DNA of 7,715 nt from Sulfurospirillum sp. UBA1314 (GTDB lineage Bacteria; Campylobacterota; Campylobacteria; Campylobacterales; Sulfurospirillaceae), in contig DBTO01000030.1 in NCBI GenBank assembly GCA_002307095.1, forward strand, positions 9,317-17,031. Direction: 5' to 3'. Shown piece after piece: positions 5,148 through 7,715 of the stretch (positions within the stretch are counted from its first letter, which is position 1; each line of letters begins with the position of its first letter). The position numbers were made by a program, and so were the translations under genes. A model generated the notes under the pieces. The model worked only from the letters and a program-made list of their open reading frames with translations, had not been told where the DNA came from and ran no database searches.

Positions 5148-6326
5148 ATGCCAAATTTTCATACCAAGACACTTAAACCTTTACGCTATCCTTGTGCCTA
5201 TAAAGAGACCACATTTACGTACGAAGCCCGTTCCAAGCGGGGAAATACGTTGGTGATGGCATCAACACAAGGAGAGCAACTTTTGATTCGCATTCAGCAA
5301 AAAGAGGATGGAAATCTGTTGGTCAAGGGTGATAAAGTCACCCGTCCAACCCAAGCCTCTTTTTTGCAAAAAGTATTGATCGACTTTCGTGATGCAAGTG
5401 AAGCGGAGGAGATTTTCTCCAATATTGAGCCTAAAAAATTCTTACATGTAAAGCATTCGCCCTACCTCAAAGAGATCGAATTTTTTGCAAGCGACTTTGA
5501 TGTAGAGCGTGAAATTTGGGTTGAAATTGGCTTTGGAAGTGGTCGACATCTGTTGCATCAAGCCAAGAAAAATCCTCATATTCAGTTTATTGGCTTAGAG
5601 ATTCACAAGCCTTCCATTGAGCAGGTTTTAAAACAGTGTGAGCTTCAAAATATCGAGAATATTCTCGTGATTGACTATGATGCGAGGCTGTTTATGGAGT
5701 TTTTGCCTTCCAATGCGGTGGGACGCATTTTCGTGCATTTCCCCGTCCCTTGGGATAAAAAACCACACCGTCGTGTCTTCTCAGCTGCTTTCATTGAAGA
5801 GGCGCTTCGTGTCTTACATGTAAACGGAACATTGGAGCTTAGAACCGATAGTCCGCTCTATTTTGAATTTACGTTTTCGCAGATGATGCAGTTGAGCAAA
5901 GCAGATGTACATGTAAAGAAAAATGCGGAATTAGAGATAACCAGCAAGTACGAAGATCGTTGGCGTAAAATGGAAAAAGACATCTACGATGTGATCTTAA
6001 CCAATGAAATTGAAGCCGCACCGATTCCAAAACTGGGCACCTTGCACTTTGATGCAATGGTTGATTTTGCCAAGATTCGAGATGCTTTTAAAGACGAACT
6101 TCTGCGCGGTGAGGGCTTTTTTGTCCATTTTGAAGAGCTGTTTGAAATCAATGAAAAAAGTGGACTCATTCGCCTCTCTTTTGGTGCCAATGAACGCAAT
6201 GAGCGCTGTTTTATACAGATTCAAGAAGGAAAAGTAACGTATCTTCCCGAGACAATTTTGGCAACGAAAAGTAATGTGGCAGCCCATACCTTAATTAAAG
6301 AGTGGTTTCATGGAATATGTGATTAA
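5148..6326 (+). CDS. trmB: TrmB, tRNA (guanine-N7)-methyltransferase, long form
   Basis: SAM-dependent enzyme that makes m7G46 in the tRNA variable loop. The methyltransferase core lies in the middle: VEIGFGSG (125-132) for SAM binding, GLEIHKP (149-155) with the ribose-binding acid Glu151, HFPVPWDKKPHRRV (197-210), LRTD (231-234) and SKYEDR (266-271). These match the TrmB order EIGxGxG, FPDPW-KKRH, RTD and TKFExR. At 392 residues it is much longer than the common form of about 210-240, with roughly 110 extra residues at each end; long forms of this kind are usual in Campylobacterota as I recall. The PDPW aspartate is Val200 here and the Thr of TKFE is Ser266. The start at MPNF is chosen since it follows flpA by 9 nt; AAAGGA lies 13 nt upstream, a long spacing, with the palindrome AAAAGCTTTT between. 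Overlaps ftsE by 17 nt. Confidence 0.92.
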   Translation: MPNFHTKTLKPLRYPCAYKETTFTYEARSKRGNTLVMASTQGEQLLIRIQQKEDGNLLVKGDKVTRPTQASFLQKVLIDFRDASEAEEIFSNIEPKKFLHVKHSPYLKEIEFFASDFDVEREIWVEIGFGSGRHLLHQAKKNPHIQFIGLEIHKPSIEQVLKQCELQNIENILVIDYDARLFMEFLPSNAVGRIFVHFPVPWDKKPHRRVFSAAFIEEALRVLHVNGTLELRTDSPLYFEFTFSQMMQLSKADVHVKKNAELEITSKYEDRWRKMEKDIYDVILTNEIEAAPIPKLGTLHFDAMVDFAKIRDAFKDELLRGEGFFVHFEELFEINEKSGLIRLSFGANERNERCFIQIQEGKVTYLPETILATKSNVAAHTLIKEWFHGICD

Positions 6327-6981
6327 AGCCAGTGGCTTAAATATTAGCTATGGCAGAGATGAGCCTATCATTACCGATGCAAGCATGCAGATCAAAGCGC
6401 AAGAGTTTGTCTTTATTACGGGTAAAAGTGGTAGTGGCAAATCAACGATTATCAAGTCACTTTACGGCGAACTTTTTCCCAATCACGGAAGTCTAAATGT
6501 GTGTGGTATCGATTTTAAAAACATTAGCAGTTCTAAACTCAACCTTTTAAGACGCTATTTAGGCGTGGTATTTCAAGATTACAAACTGATCGATGAGTGG
6601 ACTGTGGAGCAAAATGTGATGCTGCCTCTCATCATCGGTGGATTTTCAAAAAGTGTTTGCACCAAACAGGCGCACAAGCTTTTAAAACACGTCAAGCTAC
6701 TGCATAAAATCAATAAATATCCGTATGAACTCAGTGGTGGAGAACAACAACGTGTCGCGATGGCAAGGGCTCTTGCGCACAACCCCGTCCTCATTTTAGC
6801 CGATGAACCAACGGGCAATTTGGACAGTTACTCCAGTGAAGTGATCTGGAATCTGCTCAAAGGTGCCAAAGAGCATTTGGGCACAACCGTACTGGTCGTA
6901 ACGCACAATATTCCCTCAACACTGGGGATCGATTATAAACACTATTTCCTAGAAGGTGGCGTCTTACATGAGGTCAGTTAG
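6310..6981 (+). CDS. ftsE: FtsE, cell-division ABC transporter ATPase
   Basis: Cytoplasmic ATPase that, with membrane partner FtsX, uses ATP to activate a periplasmic murein hydrolase at the division site rather than to move a substrate (family knowledge). The 223 residues are the usual FtsE length. All ABC motifs are intact: Walker A GKSGSGKST 38-46, Q-loop Gln89 in VFQDYKLI, signature LSGGEQQR 141-148, Walker B LILADE 161-166 with catalytic Glu166, D-loop GNLD 169-172, and H-loop His199. FtsE is preferred over LolD or MacB ATPases because ftsX follows immediately with a 14-nt overlap. The ATG lies within the end of trmB, with AAAGAG about 8 nt upstream, indicating translational coupling. 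Confidence 0.95.
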   Translation: MEYVIKASGLNISYGRDEPIITDASMQIKAQEFVFITGKSGSGKSTIIKSLYGELFPNHGSLNVCGIDFKNISSSKLNLLRRYLGVVFQDYKLIDEWTVEQNVMLPLIIGGFSKSVCTKQAHKLLKHVKLLHKINKYPYELSGGEQQRVAMARALAHNPVLILADEPTGNLDSYSSEVIWNLLKGAKEHLGTTVLVVTHNIPSTLGIDYKHYFLEGGVLHEVS

Positions 6982-7715
6982 CAGTCATTTTTCCATTATG
7001 ATCTCTGTTTTTGTTCTGCTCTTTTCGTTTCAATTTACGAATGTGATTAAGAGCATTGTCAATGACTATGCGACCAAAATTGTGAATGACTATGCCATTG
7101 TCGTTGTCTCCTCCAATGAACTCAAAGAGGATGAACTCAAAAAGCAGATTCCCGAGATTGAATCGATCAGTGAAATCAGCAGTAAGAAAATTTTGGATCG
7201 CCTCAAAAACGATATGTCGTCTAAAAATTTAGCCCTTTTGCAAGTGGCATTGCCGAAGTTTTACTCGCTCAAACTTGAATCCATCCCCAACAAAAAAAGA
7301 ATTGAAGTCATCAAGCAAAAACTCTTGGGTATTACCTCTATTACGCGTATTGAAACCTTTGCAAAGACGCATGAGAAGATGTTTAAGATGTTTTTACTGC
7401 TCCAAGCGATGGTCTATATTTTTGCTTTCTTTGTAGCGTTTGTCGCTATTTTACTGATCTTTAAACAGATTCGCATTTGGACGTATGAACATAATCGACG
7501 CATGTCGATTATGACCCTTTTTGGTGCCTCATTTTTCATGAAAAGTGCGATGTTGTACCGCATGACGCTGGTAGATTCACTTCTAAGCGCTATTGCGGTG
7601 TGTGCGCTCTATACGGTAGCTCCAAAATTGAGCATTGTTCAAGCGTATGCAGCCGAACTGGATATTATGATTCCCGAGTTTAATCTTTTGGTTGAGGGCG
7701 GTACACTCATAGGCG
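6968..7715 (+). CDS. ftsX: FtsX, cell-division membrane protein (3' end outside window)
   Basis: Membrane partner of FtsE; its periplasmic domain recruits or activates a murein hydrolase or its activator in other bacteria. Translation from the ATG at 6968 stays open for 249 codons to the edge. TM1 spans about 8-26, a periplasmic domain about 27-137, TM2 about 142-166, a cytoplasmic coupling segment with RRMSIMTLFGAS (177-188), and TM3 about 198-218. The RxxxIMTLFGAS segment corresponds to the typical FtsX motif near the FtsE contact. AAGGTGG ends 8 nt before the ATG. The frame overlaps ftsE by 14 nt. Sequence identity to other FtsX proteins is usually low, so the call rests on topology, this motif and the ftsE neighbour. 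An octapeptide IVNDYATK/IVNDYAIV is tandemly repeated just after TM1. Confidence 0.92.
   Translation, partial: MRSVSSHFSIMISVFVLLFSFQFTNVIKSIVNDYATKIVNDYAIVVVSSNELKEDELKKQIPEIESISEISSKKILDRLKNDMSSKNLALLQVALPKFYSLKLESIPNKKRIEVIKQKLLGITSITRIETFAKTHEKMFKMFLLLQAMVYIFAFFVAFVAILLIFKQIRIWTYEHNRRMSIMTLFGASFFMKSAMLYRMTLVDSLLSAIAVCALYTVAPKLSIVQAYAAELDIMIPEFNLLVEGGTLIG
7055..7095 (+). repeat. 24-nt-period tandem direct repeat within ftsX
   Basis: Positions 7055-7071 and 7079-7095 agree in 16 of 17 bases (ATTGTcAATGACTATGC), an exact 24-nt, in-frame spacing that duplicates IVNDYA (residues 30-35 and 38-43) at the junction of TM1 and the periplasmic domain. Confidence 0.8.

Noticed and set aside
4650..5162. 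170-codon open frame on the reverse strand across the end of flpA
   Set aside because: Antisense shadow of flpA: low-complexity, cysteine/phenylalanine-rich translation with no family motif, and the forward frame has clear FN3 repeats.
5327..5343. GGGTGA-TAAAG-TCACCC hairpin inside trmB
   Set aside because: Short stem, no T run and no position near a gene boundary; probably chance.
1..7715. Search for CRISPR arrays, insertion sequences, phage, toxin-antitoxin or defence genes
   Set aside because: No regularly spaced repeats, transposase, integrase or such gene pairs seen; the window is nearly filled by conserved housekeeping genes. The tRNA flanks show no attachment-site duplication that I can find.

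Overview
The window looks like chromosomal core sequence from a Campylobacterota (epsilonproteobacterial) organism, most likely Sulfurospirillum or a close relative. The reasons are the divergent gene order rodA <- -> pseudouridine synthase, FN3 lipoprotein (FlpA-type), trmB, ftsE, ftsX, which I recall from Campylobacter jejuni (around Cj1282 to Cj1276), the long TrmB form, and the moderately AT-rich composition. The genus is inference; the class is fairly secure.

Layout. The left half is transcribed leftward. rodA (1808-2914) comes first, then a CAU-anticodon tRNA with encoded CCA (1639-1715), a small exported protein of unknown function (1107-1586) ending in a terminator-like hairpin, and a two-RCK-domain TrkA potassium-uptake regulator that runs off the left edge (1-974). 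A 57-bp divergent intergenic region (2915-2971) separates this from a rightward, tightly packed gene train: RluA-family rRNA pseudouridine synthase (2972-3955), FN3-repeat lipoprotein FlpA (3882-5138), long-form tRNA m7G46 methyltransferase TrmB (5148-6326), FtsE (6310-6981) and FtsX (6968 to the right edge). The genes of this train overlap by 74, 17 and 14 nt, with one 9-nt gap, so they are very probably one operon.

How it fits together. RodA makes lateral-wall glycan strands. FtsEX, beyond its division role in other bacteria, gates a periplasmic murein hydrolase. The lipoprotein is an envelope protein made from the same transcript. Two RNA-modification enzymes sit in the same operon and give a translation/envelope mixture typical of epsilonproteobacterial gene clusters.

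I see no mobile element, CRISPR array, defence island or obviously new multi-gene system. The most interesting points are smaller: a perfect 10-bp hairpin followed by a T-rich run inside flpA just ahead of trmB-ftsEX, the partly conserved fibronectin-binding tract in the FlpA homologue, the 74-nt out-of-frame overlap that encodes the lipoprotein signal peptide, an octapeptide duplication in FtsX, and the long TrmB with an altered PDPW motif.
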